NCBI GenBank assembly: GCA_013396995.1
Contig: VWZP01007940.1
Coordinates: forward strand, 186,001-250,000
From: Dicaeum eximium
Lineage: Eukaryota; Chordata; Aves; Passeriformes; Dicaeidae
Reading direction: 5' to 3'
Length of the DNA stretch: 64,000 nt
Within the stretch, counting starts at the first letter, position 1, and every line of letters starts with the position of its first letter. A program made the position numbers and the translations under genes. This document shows positions 51,362-63,000 of this stretch, piece by piece. The notes under the pieces were generated by a model that was given only the letters and a program-made list of their open reading frames with translations, did no database searches and had not been told where the DNA came from.

Positions 51362-54300
51362 GTAAGAAAAGCCATCTTCCTTCATTTCCTGCTAGTAAAA
51401 GTTCATGGATTCCAGATAATGAAATAATGCCCTGTAGACCTGAATCTTTCCTTGGTTAGTTTCTGCAGCTAAGGGAAGCACAGCAGGGCCCTACCAATCA
51501 TTTCTGTTCTTGATCTGGAAATTCTCTCTCACAGAGAGGAAATAACAGGGTTTTTCTTGTTGGTGAAAATGAAATCAGCTGCTGGGAGAAGGCAGAATGA
51601 AGGACCCTATGGATAGCAGTCTTCCTGAGACAGCTCTTTCTTTCAAATTCCTTATGTTAGTTTGTAATGGTAAAAAAACCCACAGTTGTCACCACCAGGA
51701 CATAATCACAAATGTCCATTTTACACTGAACACCGAGGCAGCGAGTTCTAAATGGCTTATCCCAGAGACACAGGGTTTGTACAGCACAGCAGAAGCCATG
51801 AGGATTGCTCATGTAAGCTGTTGTGTGGGTCTCTTTACTCCTCTGTGCATAATGGTCTTACAGTCAGGATCACTACAAAGATTTACCTATGCTGGATTTG
51901 CAAAGAAAAAAAAATAATAGCTTGGAAATTTTAGAATGTGCTGTTTGTGGTTGTACATTTTTGCTCACACATAGGCCTTGAAGAACTAGTACCTCTTAAT
52001 ACTCTCACCTTGCAGAGTGCAAAGATTTATATTGGGAACATATACAGCCACCAGCAAAGCAGGATGCCTTGTTGTAATCAAGCCTCTACTGAACAATACT
52101 TAATTTATAAGAATGTGGAACTTATCGTAGCTAAACTCTTATATATTACTGTCTTTTTTGTTTGTTTGTTTTCCTCCTCAGAGGAGAGAAATATTGAATA
52201 GGGAGAAAAAGTGTAGCTCTGGAGCAGCATTTTGTTTCTGTAAAATTGCCATTAATCTGAAATGATTTTCTATTTACTGTAATTTGTTCAGTGATCAGAG
52301 GAAGGATGTATTAATTCTTCATTGTATTTGTTTTCCTGGAAAATTTGGTGATTACTATTAGGGTTTTGGACTGAGTCATTTTTCCTTATAATACATGCTT
52401 TCATGGGTCCAATTGGTTGTGTATTTACAAAACAAAGCAGTAAAAGTGTTTTTTTCTGAGCTCAGATAAGAGTATAGGCAGATTTATGGGCTTTTCTTTT
52501 TCTTGGAGGCTGTTATGATATCAAATTTGGTCAGTGTTCCCTTCAGCAGGATAGCTATAAGAACTTACTCTTTCCTTACTGTAAAAGAGAAAAGTTTTTT
52601 GACTTAGCATTGCCTTCCTTGTGTGTTTTGTGTGTATCTGTCAAAGAGATAAAATTGTCACTCTCCATCCTGGCGTCTGCAAATTGTAGTACCTTGGTCT
52701 TTCCTTAATTTATCTGGAAGGTATGTAAACATGATATTGGTGCTCAGTTTCCTTCATAAAAATTACAATTAGTGTTGTTTCATCTGCACTTTGAATACCT
52801 CTCTTCTTTTTCAGGGTGAGTTACTAAAACTTGAGAATTTCAGTTTGCACATCTTCCAATTCCATGTGAAAGAATGATTCCTCAATTTTCTTATTGTTTT
52901 GTAAAAGTGGGGTTTGTCTTTCATTGATTTCCTTACTTTGAAAACTTTTATAAAACAAGACTTTCTATGCTAGTAGGTGCAAGATAAGTTGAATTTCTGA
53001 ACCCTAGTTTATCACAGCTCTTATGCTGTATCAGCAAAACACAAATGCAGTTTCAAAACCAGAGCTGGGATATCAATGCTGAAACAGTGCTGCAAACAAA
53101 TGTCTCATGCCCTATCCAATGAATATTTCAGTGTGCAATATTGCCTATTGGTTGTCTATAACTAACTAAAAACCAAAAAATCGTCCTAATATTCCAAGGG
53201 TATATAGCTGTAAAAATGACTAAAGAATTGCTAGAACTTAATGTTATATGTAGAGCCTACCTGCAGGAAGACTTTACGTTATGGAGTCATTTAAACATTG
53301 ACAGCCTAAGATTTAGGATAAGCCATTCTTGAGTTTTGCAGTATTCTCAAAGTAATAAAATTATGCTCATATGTTTCTCGAGTTTCACAAAAGTCAGCCT
53401 AGTTTTCTTGTTTCTGGATATCCAAGTTAAAAATGAATATGTATGGACTAGAAACAAGCATTTTAGGTTTTTATTTGCAATGTTCATGGATTTTCTGACA
53501 CTTAAGAGATTAAAATGATTTGTAGGTCTCTACATATAAAATGCACTGTGTACTTGAGGTTTTCTACACAAATTTTATTTGTACTGTAATGTAATTACAA
53601 GTATAAAAAGGCAGAATTATTTATACTAATAGTAAAACAGCAGCACTCATTTCTTTCTTAGATTATGTTGATGCCTCAGAGATTTTTAAAAGATACTATA
53701 TATACACTCTACAAATTTCTTTATGCATTTCTCAACATATTTTCTTTTTGTGGACATTTTAGAGTAAGGATAAATTTGCTTAATAACTCTGTGTGCCTTA
53801 ATTTTAAAAATATTGACTATTTGTCTCCTGAATAATTGCTGTATTGGTGATTACATACAAAAAAAAAAAAAAAAACCAAACTTTTACAGCTCTGCACAGT
53901 GAATAGATTGGTAGTAAAAAATTATATGCTAAATAATTTATTTTTTTCAATCTCCCAATCTAGGAGAAATGGTCTTGCTTTAAAAACAAACCAGAAATAC
54001 ATATAGTAGAGCACTATAAAATCAGTATCATTTTTTTTTTCTGGAATAAGCCTTTATAAATATAGCTACAGTGACATGCTTACAGCTCAGTAAGTTGATC
54101 ATTCAGGACACTTACTCAATCACAAGTGACAATAAAAGATAGTTAGCTTCAAACAATCAACCATGTGCACTGAACCAATACTTACAATGTGATAAAGAGA
54201 AATATTGTTCATGTAAGTTGAAGACATTATAAATCCTTTTGTAATCATATAAAATCTTTTCTATAGAAACTTGCCTAATAACTCTAATAATATGTTTGCC

Positions 54301-55148
54301 ATCTATGAGATGTCTTTATATAAGCTAAACTTCCAAAAGACCCTTATTGAAGTGCTATGACTACAGATAGCAATGGAGTTCCTCTATCTTCTGAGTTTTA
54401 TGATTCAAAATCCTTTCTATTTGTTTAATTAGCAGGGATGGGAAGCTATAGTCACATATCTCAGGTGGGGCCCTGAGTGGGGTTGAAGGCAAAATTTTAA
54501 AAGGGGGAAGTGTGAATGGGAAAATTAAGAAATTTCTTCGCATTAAATGTCTTGACTTGGAAGTTAAGGAAAAAAGTAAGCAGGTGGAATGCTGTGCTGA
54601 ACAGATCAAGAGCATTTTGAGAACTAAACCAAGCCACAACAAATTGTACAGGTATCTAGAGAAAACTCTTTGGGACATTTTTTATAGCTACTGCTTGGAA
54701 TAATAATAATAATAATATCCATATATTACTATTCATTAGTAAAAAGTGAATGACAGGACAACGATTGATGCTGAATATGTTGGATAAATGCTTTTCAAAT
54801 TGCTTCACAGGACCTGTTAATGTCTTCTGCTTGCCTTTCATTCATCATGTAGCCTTTACCAACCTAGAAAAAAGAGGGCATGTTCTCATCAAATTATATG
54901 AAGTTATCCTTACAGTAACAAGAGCAAACTGCAGTGTAAGTCTCTGCAACAATCTTGCTCAGTGTAATACTGTTCCTGGAGTCTTGCTGAACACTTTTAT
55001 CAATCTTTAGTTGATAGTGCAGGCAAAGATTCAGAAAGCAGGAAGCCACAGTGAGGCAGAGCACAGCTCCATCTCTTCATATCCTGCTTTCAATATTGGC
55101 CATTAGAAGGTTCATATATATATTTATTTTAAGTAATCTTTCATATTC

Positions 55149-56235
55149 TAGTGAGGTCTCAGATGCTTTTAAATGTTTAACCTCTGTAGTCAAGAGTCCT
55201 ATGTGATTTTATTTCTGTTAGTTTGTCTAGTCCAGTTTTGAACCCATACTGTCAGCTTCCACTACATGATCTGGGACTGAGTTCCACATCCTAACTATAC
55301 TTAACTTCCCCTTGTTTTGGACTGTGTACTTGTTATGTGTGCAACACACATAATTTTCAAAATTTTATGTATGATGGATCTGCACAGTAGTAAAATTATA
55401 TTTTTTCTTAATTTTCCTATTTTTTTTTTCCTAATAGCATGTAACATTACATATTTTCACCTGCACTGAACTTAAGTTTTCTTGTAATTTGACTGTACAT
55501 CTCAAAGAACATTCTCTTGCCTGATATTCCAGAATCTCTGAGCACATCATTGCACACATCAGACTGAGACTGGGTTTTTGTTTTTTTTTTTTTTTTCTCC
55601 AGTGTGTGGCATTGTATCAATACTGAATTTTGACTTCCTATTTTCCTCCATAAAGTACCATGAATGTCATTATTGCAAGTATTTACAATCGGCATTTGCC
55701 TGCTCTATTGTTGTCGGTGTTATATACTAACAGCCTTTGCTACTTCCCTGATTGGTCTGTATCAGTTAGGAACTTAATATTGAGCACACCTCCTGTGATT
55801 CCACCAATGTCTTTCCTGTGTCATGGAAAATTGTAATTTGTTCTGTGACTTTTATCGTTCAAACTGTTTAATCCCTGTGAAATCTTGTTATTCCTTAGCC
55901 ATTTCGCTTCTTCAAGAATTATTGATGATAAATCATGTGAAAACTCCTTGGAAGTCCAAGTAGACTGTAGCAAATGCCTTTCCCTTATTCATGTACTAGC
56001 TTTTTCAAGGAACTCCATCAGGTCTTTGATGTCTTTGATGTGTTTTACAAAAAGCATGTTGACTGCTTCTCAGTGCATTGTATCCATACACTAAATTCTG
56101 TTTCTTATTATAGTTTCTAAAAATTTTCCTGGCAAAGGCATCAGAGATAATGGTCAGTAGCTCCACAGAACTCCAGGAAAAAGAAGCTTAACAGATGTCA
56201 TCCTCCAGCCTGCTGGTGCTTGAAAAGAATTAAGA
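55149..56235 (-). mobile_element. Ancient CR1/L3-like LINE remnant
   Basis: Read on the minus strand this resembles the reverse transcriptase C-terminal part and 3' region of old CR1/L3-type LINEs. The plus strand shows the antisense landmarks in the expected order. These are a TCTAGTCCAGTTTTGAA...CTTCCACTAC...GAGTTCCACATCCTAACTA segment (55,226-55,300) from the 3' region, then CTTGGAAGTCCAAGTAGACT at about 55,948-55,967, an AAGCATGTTGACTGCTTCTC segment at about 56,052-56,071, and AAAATTTTCCTGGCAAAGGC at about 56,121-56,140, which are RT-coding blocks. The middle (55,310-55,880) is poorly matched and holds a T16 run. It is heavily mutated and much older than the CR1 copies at 8 and 58 kb. Confidence 0.6.
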
Positions 56236-57022
56236 GAGAGGTTTTGCACCAAAGCATTGTTTCAAACTCAGAGTTTTCTAGAAGTGTCAGATGGATGTAC
56301 AATAGGCATTTATTAGTCCCTACTCTTCTATCAACTTTGTGTTTCTTTCTTCTTTCTTTTATTCCATCTTTTTTACTCCTTGTGGTATTGTGCACCTGCA
56401 TATATTACAAGCTCTCCAAATAACAAAGCTCCAACTGGGTTTCTAATATGCTACATTGAAAAAAGGAAAAATTAAACAGTTGAAAAAAGATGAATCCAAG
56501 CAAAAATAACTAAAATCAGAATCATAATAAACAAAATCTGTTTGAAGATGGAAATCAACAGGCCATGGTTTATGTCCCAGATATAGACTTAACTAATAAA
56601 GAAAAAAAATCCTCTGGCATTTGAGATGCCCCTAATTTGAAACTGATGCCAGTAAAAAAAAAGCTTCATAAAAACAATGGTAAATAAGCTTTCAAATCCC
56701 AGCTGTCACATCCACCTCTCTCTGGGGGATCAAATGAAGGATCACACCTTCTTTATACCATTCCAGGAAGAATCATTAGATAACTCGCAGGGAAGGGTCT
56801 GGCTGATATGCTGAAATGATGCTGGCTAAATCTCACATCCATGAGTTGAACATGGAACCTCTCCTATCTAATTCCAGTCTTACCACATTTTCCAACCTTC
56901 CCATATTTTCCTTCTTTCCTATTTATTTGTTTTCTGTTTAATTGCATCTAATACATTCAATCAAAACTACTGTGAGCTGTGACCAGCAGAACAGCTACAT
57001 ATTCCATCACAAGCTACCTGAC
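56236..57022. other. AT-rich spacer between the two copies of the 98-bp repeat
   Basis: No gene or repeat recognised. Some A-rich runs are present at 56,455-56,700. Confidence 0.6.
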
Positions 57023-57121
57023 TAGTGAGGTTTCAGATACTTTTAGATGTTTAACCTCTGTGGTCAAGAGTCTTGTGTGATTTTTATTTCTGTTAGTTTG
57101 TCTAGTCCAGTTTTGAACCCA
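57023..57121 (-). repeat. Second copy of the 98-bp segment at 55,149-55,246
   Basis: The two segments share the same orientation. They match at all but six aligned bases plus one 1-base indel, about 93% identity over 98-99 bp. Both edges are abrupt, with no similarity upstream or downstream. The first copy sits at the 3' edge of the old CR1/L3-like remnant. The second stands alone, 1.87 kb away. Strand is given by the LINE reading direction. Confidence 0.85.
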
Positions 57122-58563
57122 AAATATAATTTTGCTTATAGCTGCTGAAGTGAGAAGAGGCTGGTGGCTGCCTGTCAAAAACAGCAAGGTAACAAAGCAG
57201 TGAGCATCACAGACACAAATGGCATTTTGCTTGTCCTTTTATTTTGTTTTCTGCACTTTCTTGTATATTTTTCTTCAAAGCAACAGCCTTTTTTTTTTTT
57301 TTCATAACAAATCCAGTTCATCTCACCTTACTTTGCCTTAAAAAGGACGGTTGTTTTCATCTTTACCTCTAGTATACCACCAAACTGTTTTCCCCTTGGA
57401 AATTTCTCAGAAATAGTGAGGGAAATAAATCAAAAGACATTGTCAAAATGAAGACTGAAATATCTAGTATTTCCAGTTTTAATTATGTTTCATATCTTTC
57501 ACTGCACTCTAAGAAGAACCTAGCCTGCTGAGACCTGTATTAAAATCTGTGAATCTCAACAGTCCATTGTTGAATGTCAACATTGTCTTTGCACCTTGGT
57601 TTGACACCCTGGGCTCAAGTATTTCATCAAAGTCTAGAGAGTTCCTCACACTCTTCTTTGTTCTGGTCAGAAATTCCACTTCATTGTCAGGAAACAAACA
57701 TTTAGGAGCTGACTGTCTTCAGTAGCTGCTAGTGGTTTAGATTTGACTCCATCACCTATTTAGAACAGAAGTTATGGACACAGGCAGCAATATCCTATGA
57801 AAGAAATGTGCCCTTCAGGAGGCCTAGGTTGGATATTTTAAGAAGGTTTCTCAGGGAACTCACAACCTAATTAGAGAAAGGCAAGCCAGAATCAAAAGCA
57901 TAATAAACAGGTGGAGAGGTAGGATGAAAAAACTACAGTAAGAGCATATTTGTTTTACTGCTAGACTTATTGGAATTCTGAAATAAATGACAGCTTATGT
58001 GCTGGAGTGAGTGTAAGCAGCTGTTCTGTAATTTTACTTCTTCCCATGTGTGCTAGTCCTAAAAGTATTGCACTGGAAAGACAAGAAGTAGAGGCAGGAA
58101 TGTCAGAGAAAACACTTTTTTTTCCCCAGTTCTTTTGTCCCTGTTAAAGAGGAATCATGAAATGCTTTACTGTTTCCTCCAGTGACAGAAAGAAAGATGG
58201 AATCTAAATGTAGAAGTACAATGAAGTATGTGCTATTGCTTAGTTAGATGTTCTTACTGTCCAAAGTTTATAAATTACAGGATTATGGAGATTTCAATAC
58301 TCTACACAAGATTTTTTTCCTCTTTGTTTGGGATTTTTGGAGATATGTAAGGTTCTGTATCATGATAGTAATTCACAATATAAATATATTTCATATTTTA
58401 AATGTATTTTATATTTTAAAGGCTTATGATGCAGAAAAAAATACTCATTTTATGGATGGAGGACACATGTAGAAAGTGGACAACTAGGTTGTTCAGTCTG
58501 AGAGGAAATCTGGATATGCAGATAAGGAATATGCTCAGGAGACCTTGAGTCTTAAAACTGTTG
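57122..58563. other. AT-rich non-coding stretch
   Basis: No repeat recognised. A minus-strand 62-codon open frame at 57,509-57,697 has mixed, non-repetitive composition but no known motif. A T14 run lies at about 57,290-57,302. Confidence 0.55.
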
Positions 58564-58589
58564 CCCTAACCCCTAACCTAACCTAACCA
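58564..58589 (+). repeat. Short interstitial telomere-like repeat
   Basis: CCCTAACCCCTAACCTAACC, followed by a further TAACC, is a degenerate run of the vertebrate telomere unit (CCCTAA/TTAGGG) with units shortened to CCTAA. It is only about 26 bp long and lies about 100 bp left of the CR1 with its CTAGG-rich tail. Confidence 0.75.
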
Positions 58590-58694
58590 CTTGTCCATAA
58601 GTAATTCTAATTTAACTAAGGACTGTAAAAGTATTTAAGCACATTTTCTATATGATATGTTTGCTAAGTGAAACCTCTTAATAATGTGCAACAT

Positions 58695-58753
58695 TAGAAT
58701 AGACTAGGCTAGATTAGACTAGATTAGACCAGGCTAGGCTAGGCTAGACTAGA
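58695..58753 (+). repeat. AGGCTAG/AGACTAG tandem tail of the CR1
   Basis: About eight imperfect units of AGACT/AGGCT plus AG adjoin the CR1 3' end. CR1 elements end in short tandem units, and this looks like an expanded and diverged version of that tail. Confidence 0.8.
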
Positions 58754-59215
58754 AAGAACTGTTGAGTTGGAAGGAACCTACAATGATCGTCTAATCCAAC
58801 TGCCTAAACTCTTCAGAACTGACTAAAAGCCTAGGAAGCCTTTTTTACTGGATGACCATCTCCTTGGTAAAGAAATGCTTCTTAAATCTGACCTTCCCCT
58901 CCTGCAATTTTGAACCACTCCCACACGTCCTGTCACTGGATACCAGGGAGAAGATGTCAGCACCTCCCTCTCAATTTACCCTTCTCAGGAAGCTGTAGAG
59001 AACAATGAAGTTCCCACTTAGGCTCCTTCTTGACAGATAGACCAGCACAAAGTGCTCAGACAGTCCTCAGAGGACATTTGCTTCAGCTCTTTCACCAGGT
59101 CTGTCTTCCTCCTCCGGATGCACCAAGTGCTTTAACAGCCTTTTCAAACTCTGAGGACCCAGAGCTGCATACAGGACTCAGAATGAGGTCACATCCACAC
59201 TAAATATGTCAGCTT
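58695..59215 (-). mobile_element. CR1 LINE (CR1-J-like subtype) 3' portion
   Basis: Read on the minus strand, a 5'-truncated CR1. On the plus strand the antisense landmarks run GAGTTGGAAGGAACCTACAA, TGATCGTCTAATCCAACTGCC, GGTAAAGAAATGCTTCTTAA, TGTCACTGGATACCAGGGAG, AGCACCTCCCTCTCAATTTACC, and end near CCAGAGCTGCATACAGGACTC. The TGGTTGGACTAG-type ending differs from the CR1 copies at 8 and 22 kb, so this is another subfamily (CR1-J-like, from memory). The element's 3' end joins a tail of AGACTAGGCTAG-type repeats (58,695-58,753). There is no open frame of note. Confidence 0.9.
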
Positions 59216-59937
59216 TAAAAATTATAGTTTTTCAAAGCTAATGCAATACTGGAAATGCTTCAGGTGATGCCAGAAGCTCTGGTTCAGGTAAGAACGTAGA
59301 GCAGCTCCTAACCTGTTCCACAGGTGTTGCCCTGACCTTTACCGGCTTGAAGGTGGTAACAAGTATCTGAACAGCTTCCAGCTCACTAAAAGCCAGATGA
59401 GGATCTCTACTCCTATCATGATATAATGTATCTTTCTGAACTTCCTAAACCAGCCCTTATTTCTGTATAGGACCTGGCACAGGGGAAATTTTCAGGGAAG
59501 AGAGCAACATACTGCAATTAAAACAACTGTTCTGCTACTTACCCACTGTGTGCCCATTAAAGACTTGCTTAATCCCTCTCAGCTGCATAATTTCCCATAT
59601 AAAGTGCATTAAATTGACTGCCCCACACAGTTAGTTGTTCAGAATGTCTTTGAGATAATCTGATGAAAGGTGAAACTGAAGAAGAAAGGATTGGTTTTAT
59701 TAGCAGTAATGTTGCAATTAGTTCATTATCCTTCTTAAGAAAGAGCTTTAAATTGTTCTTGTCGTAGGAGTTGCACTTCCACACAGATACAAATGAAGTG
59801 CAACTATTCTGGTCTGTGGCAACTGTGTGCATTACATCAAATGAGCGGGCAAAACAAAATAAGTAGGACCTGGTTGTTATTTCAGGAAAATGCTCATTTT
59901 CTCAAACATCAGATGATGATTAAAAATATCACCTACT

Positions 59938-59953
59938 NNNNNNNNNNNNNNNN
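59938..59953. other. Assembly gap (16 N) beside a long T tract
   Basis: Sixteen Ns at 59,938-59,953, followed by about 40 T residues (59,966-60,008) broken by one A at 59,976. The gap probably reflects failure to assemble or polish the homopolymer, so its true size is unknown. Confidence 0.95.
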
Positions 59954-59965
59954 TCCTATTAAAAG

Positions 59966-59974
59966 TTTTTTTTT

Positions 59975-60008
<34 letters not shown>
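59966..60008 (+). repeat. Poly(T) tract
   Basis: Ten T, one A and about 32 T in a row. On the minus strand this would be a poly(A), but no AATAAA or transcript-like sequence lies upstream on that strand. Confidence 0.9.
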
Positions 60009-60010
<2 letters not shown>

Positions 60011-63000
60011 AAAATTGTTTAGTAAAAGCTGTCTTCTGCAGCTCTTTATTCTGAGCTAAATGTTTTAATGATGGCTAATCGTTAACTAAATTTTTATGTT
60101 AAGGTTATGCTATACTTTTATTCTACACATATTTTGTCTATAAATATAGATATTATGCATGATTCATTTTTTTCAGACACCAAGTCAGACAGAATATGTA
60201 ATGAATTAAATATTTTTCTTTATACTGCATCTTGGTAAAATTTCATTATGATGCAGATTATCATCCTATCTGCAATTAATAATGGGATTCTGTGAGAAGA
60301 GCTTCTGTGCTACCAAAGCTATTTGTAAATATTTCTGCTAGCTGTTAATCTAACTAGCAAAGATGAAGTAAGAAAAAAAATCCACAAATAAAATCTGTGT
60401 ATCTCCTGGGGCACTTCAACCTGATCTTCTACTGCAGCCTTCTGCTCAAACAGTATCACTGCATGAAAATATGTTGCTTACAAACTTCGCTGGATTCTAA
60501 TATGAGAGTTAAAAAAAGTTATTTTTTGATTGTCGATATTTGAAGAAATTTCAGAGATCAATATCTTTTGTAATCTGGTTCAGCTGATAGAGAAGCATAC
60601 AGGGAACTATGAAGTACATGAAATTTGCTGTGTGGACTTATAGAGTGAATTATTCAAAATAAAAATGTAAATTTAAAAAAAAAAGTCCTGAATAAATGGA
60701 AAATAATGCCCTGTGATAGAAGGTCTTTCTTCAAGGTGCCTGATGGCATTTGCTTTCTCTAAGCCACACAGCATTAGCCTTCTATCTCCATCCTTGATGC
60801 TGATTTTAGTCCCTTTCACTTTTTTGGGAAACATCACCAATCACAGCCCAGGTAGGCATACGCAATCTTATTTCACTATACTGGTAAACAATTTAAATAC
60901 AATAATACAGAATTCAGAGTGAACATCACACTGAATCCTTCCAGCCCTTCTGGGTGGTTAGTAGGTGGCTGAGGTTCAAACTTTTTCAAGGAGATTGATT
61001 TAGGGATTAAAGGTTAAAAGATTCTTATTCTATACAGATATTTATTTACAACTCTACAAAAAGGTCTCTGAAACCTTTTGGTTGTAGAATGTGATGAAAG
61101 AGGGAAAGTCTATGAATTTGACAGGGATTGTTAGTTAAAAGTTGAATATGTAATATACACAGGCCACAGGAGAAGCTGCTAATCAGCTTATTGTAAGTAT
61201 CTCATCCACTTCCTCCTTCCCAGTAGTCTTGGGCTATAGCTCATTGATTGTGCCTCCCCTGGGTCCTTGCCAGCCTTGCTCTGCAGCCTGTGATGAATTG
61301 TCAGCGACTCTTTGCTAGCCGACATCAGGACCGTGTCCAGATGATGTCTAAAAAACTATTATAGCGTGCTGGGTTTGAAAAATCAGCCATCTCAACAGTG
61401 ACTAATGGGAGCCCATCACTCTTCCTGGCTGAAGTCTCCTCTGTCAAACCTCCTACTTCATTTAGTGGTCAAAGCACATTTACATGTACGTGGAACAATC
61501 TGCTGCTGCAATATATGTAATCAGCTGTCCGATGAACTCTGTGAAGAAAATGAATTTCACCATAGTTAAGTCCCAAAATAGAAGTTTGTTTGCATTCTGT
61601 GATTTTGTCAAGCCAGTGTAATGAATACAGCCACTCTGTCACTTTTAGTCCATGAAATTGATTGACATATTCTTCTATAAACAGCACAAAAACTGAAATT
61701 TTTTTCCCCTTCTGACATGATAGATATTAATGAAGATCATTCTGGGGGAAATGTGTGAATCTGGCAAGGAGTATCCAGAAAGGCTTTCTTTTATTGATTA
61801 TATAAATCATAAATAGTATATATCCTCTGGCCAGCAGCTTACATAACACTGTATCTAAATGCAGTATGTTTAATAAGTTCTGGTTTTTTGGTTTTTTTTT
61901 TACCCTGTCTTTAAAATACCAGTTTAGTCAGAGTTGCAGGTATGATTTTGAATTAATTATAGGAAGTCTTTGCTTAAGCTTGTCAAGCATGTTATGTCAT
62001 TACACCAACATAAATACTCAGAGTGCATCAAAGGTTCATCAAAGAATTTTACTGAAATTTTTAAAAAATTAATAAAATCGTCATTGGAATTAGAACATAC
62101 AAATAAAACAGTTAACTTTCCTGGAAACCGATTTCAGGATTGGAGAAGCCATGTGAAGGATATCAGAAGCATCATGTCACACACATACTTCTTGTAGACA
62201 TCTATACTAAAGGAGACCCACAGTATTTTCTAGTTGCATCTGAAGCTGAAATTACATTTCAGTGCCTAGATCTTAGAACTGCATAACTGTGTAATGGCTA
62301 AAAATCCAAAAGACTTTTTTTCTTTATTTTTCAGTGCTAACACATCAATGAAGCAGTCATGACTAAAATAAATTCAGACAGTAGCATCAATAAATAATGT
62401 ATTTAGGGTATGGCTAATACGCAAAATTTAAAAATAGCCCTAAGGTGTTTTTTTTTTTAAAATATATTTAATTAAACTTAGTTGTAAAAATGTGAAATAC
62501 TGAAAATAATAAAATCTAAAAGGGATTGTCTGGAATAAGATCAGCTGCATTAGTACTGGGGAGAGACATATTTCCATTTTAAAGTAAATGATTTACACAG
62601 AAAACCTCAAAATACTCCTCTGATTTGGTGTAGGTAAGCCTCAGCATTAGGATTATGCTTTCCAGTGGAAATGTAAAAGCACATACTGTAACTCTGAGTA
62701 ACTGATAAATTTTCTTATTAGTTTAGCTAGCATGATCAAGAAAGTTTTATTTTAATTAACTTGAGATTCAGAAGGATTTGGGGATTTTCAGCATTAGACT
62801 ACCTCTGTGTTCCTGTAGAAACAGCATCTTTTATCATGCTCATTCTGTAAAAAGGAATATGATTTAATCCCTCTAGAATTTTCTTCTTTCATTATCATGA
62901 GTATTAGCATGTTCTTTAGAATTATGTGACATCATTTCACATTTGGAGACATGTTGAGAGTAGGTAAGAAAATTAAGACACTTCACTGCTTATATGGATG

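Larger units (their letters stand above)
44961..55148. other. AT-rich non-coding stretch
   Basis: No recognised gene. It contains the T/G tract at 45,073, a pyrimidine-rich stretch at about 48,296-48,520 that produces several overlapping low-complexity open frames, a 132-bp open stretch with splice-like ends at 51,230-51,361, an A17 run at 53,859-53,875 and an (AAT)n run at about 54,701-54,717. Confidence 0.6.
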
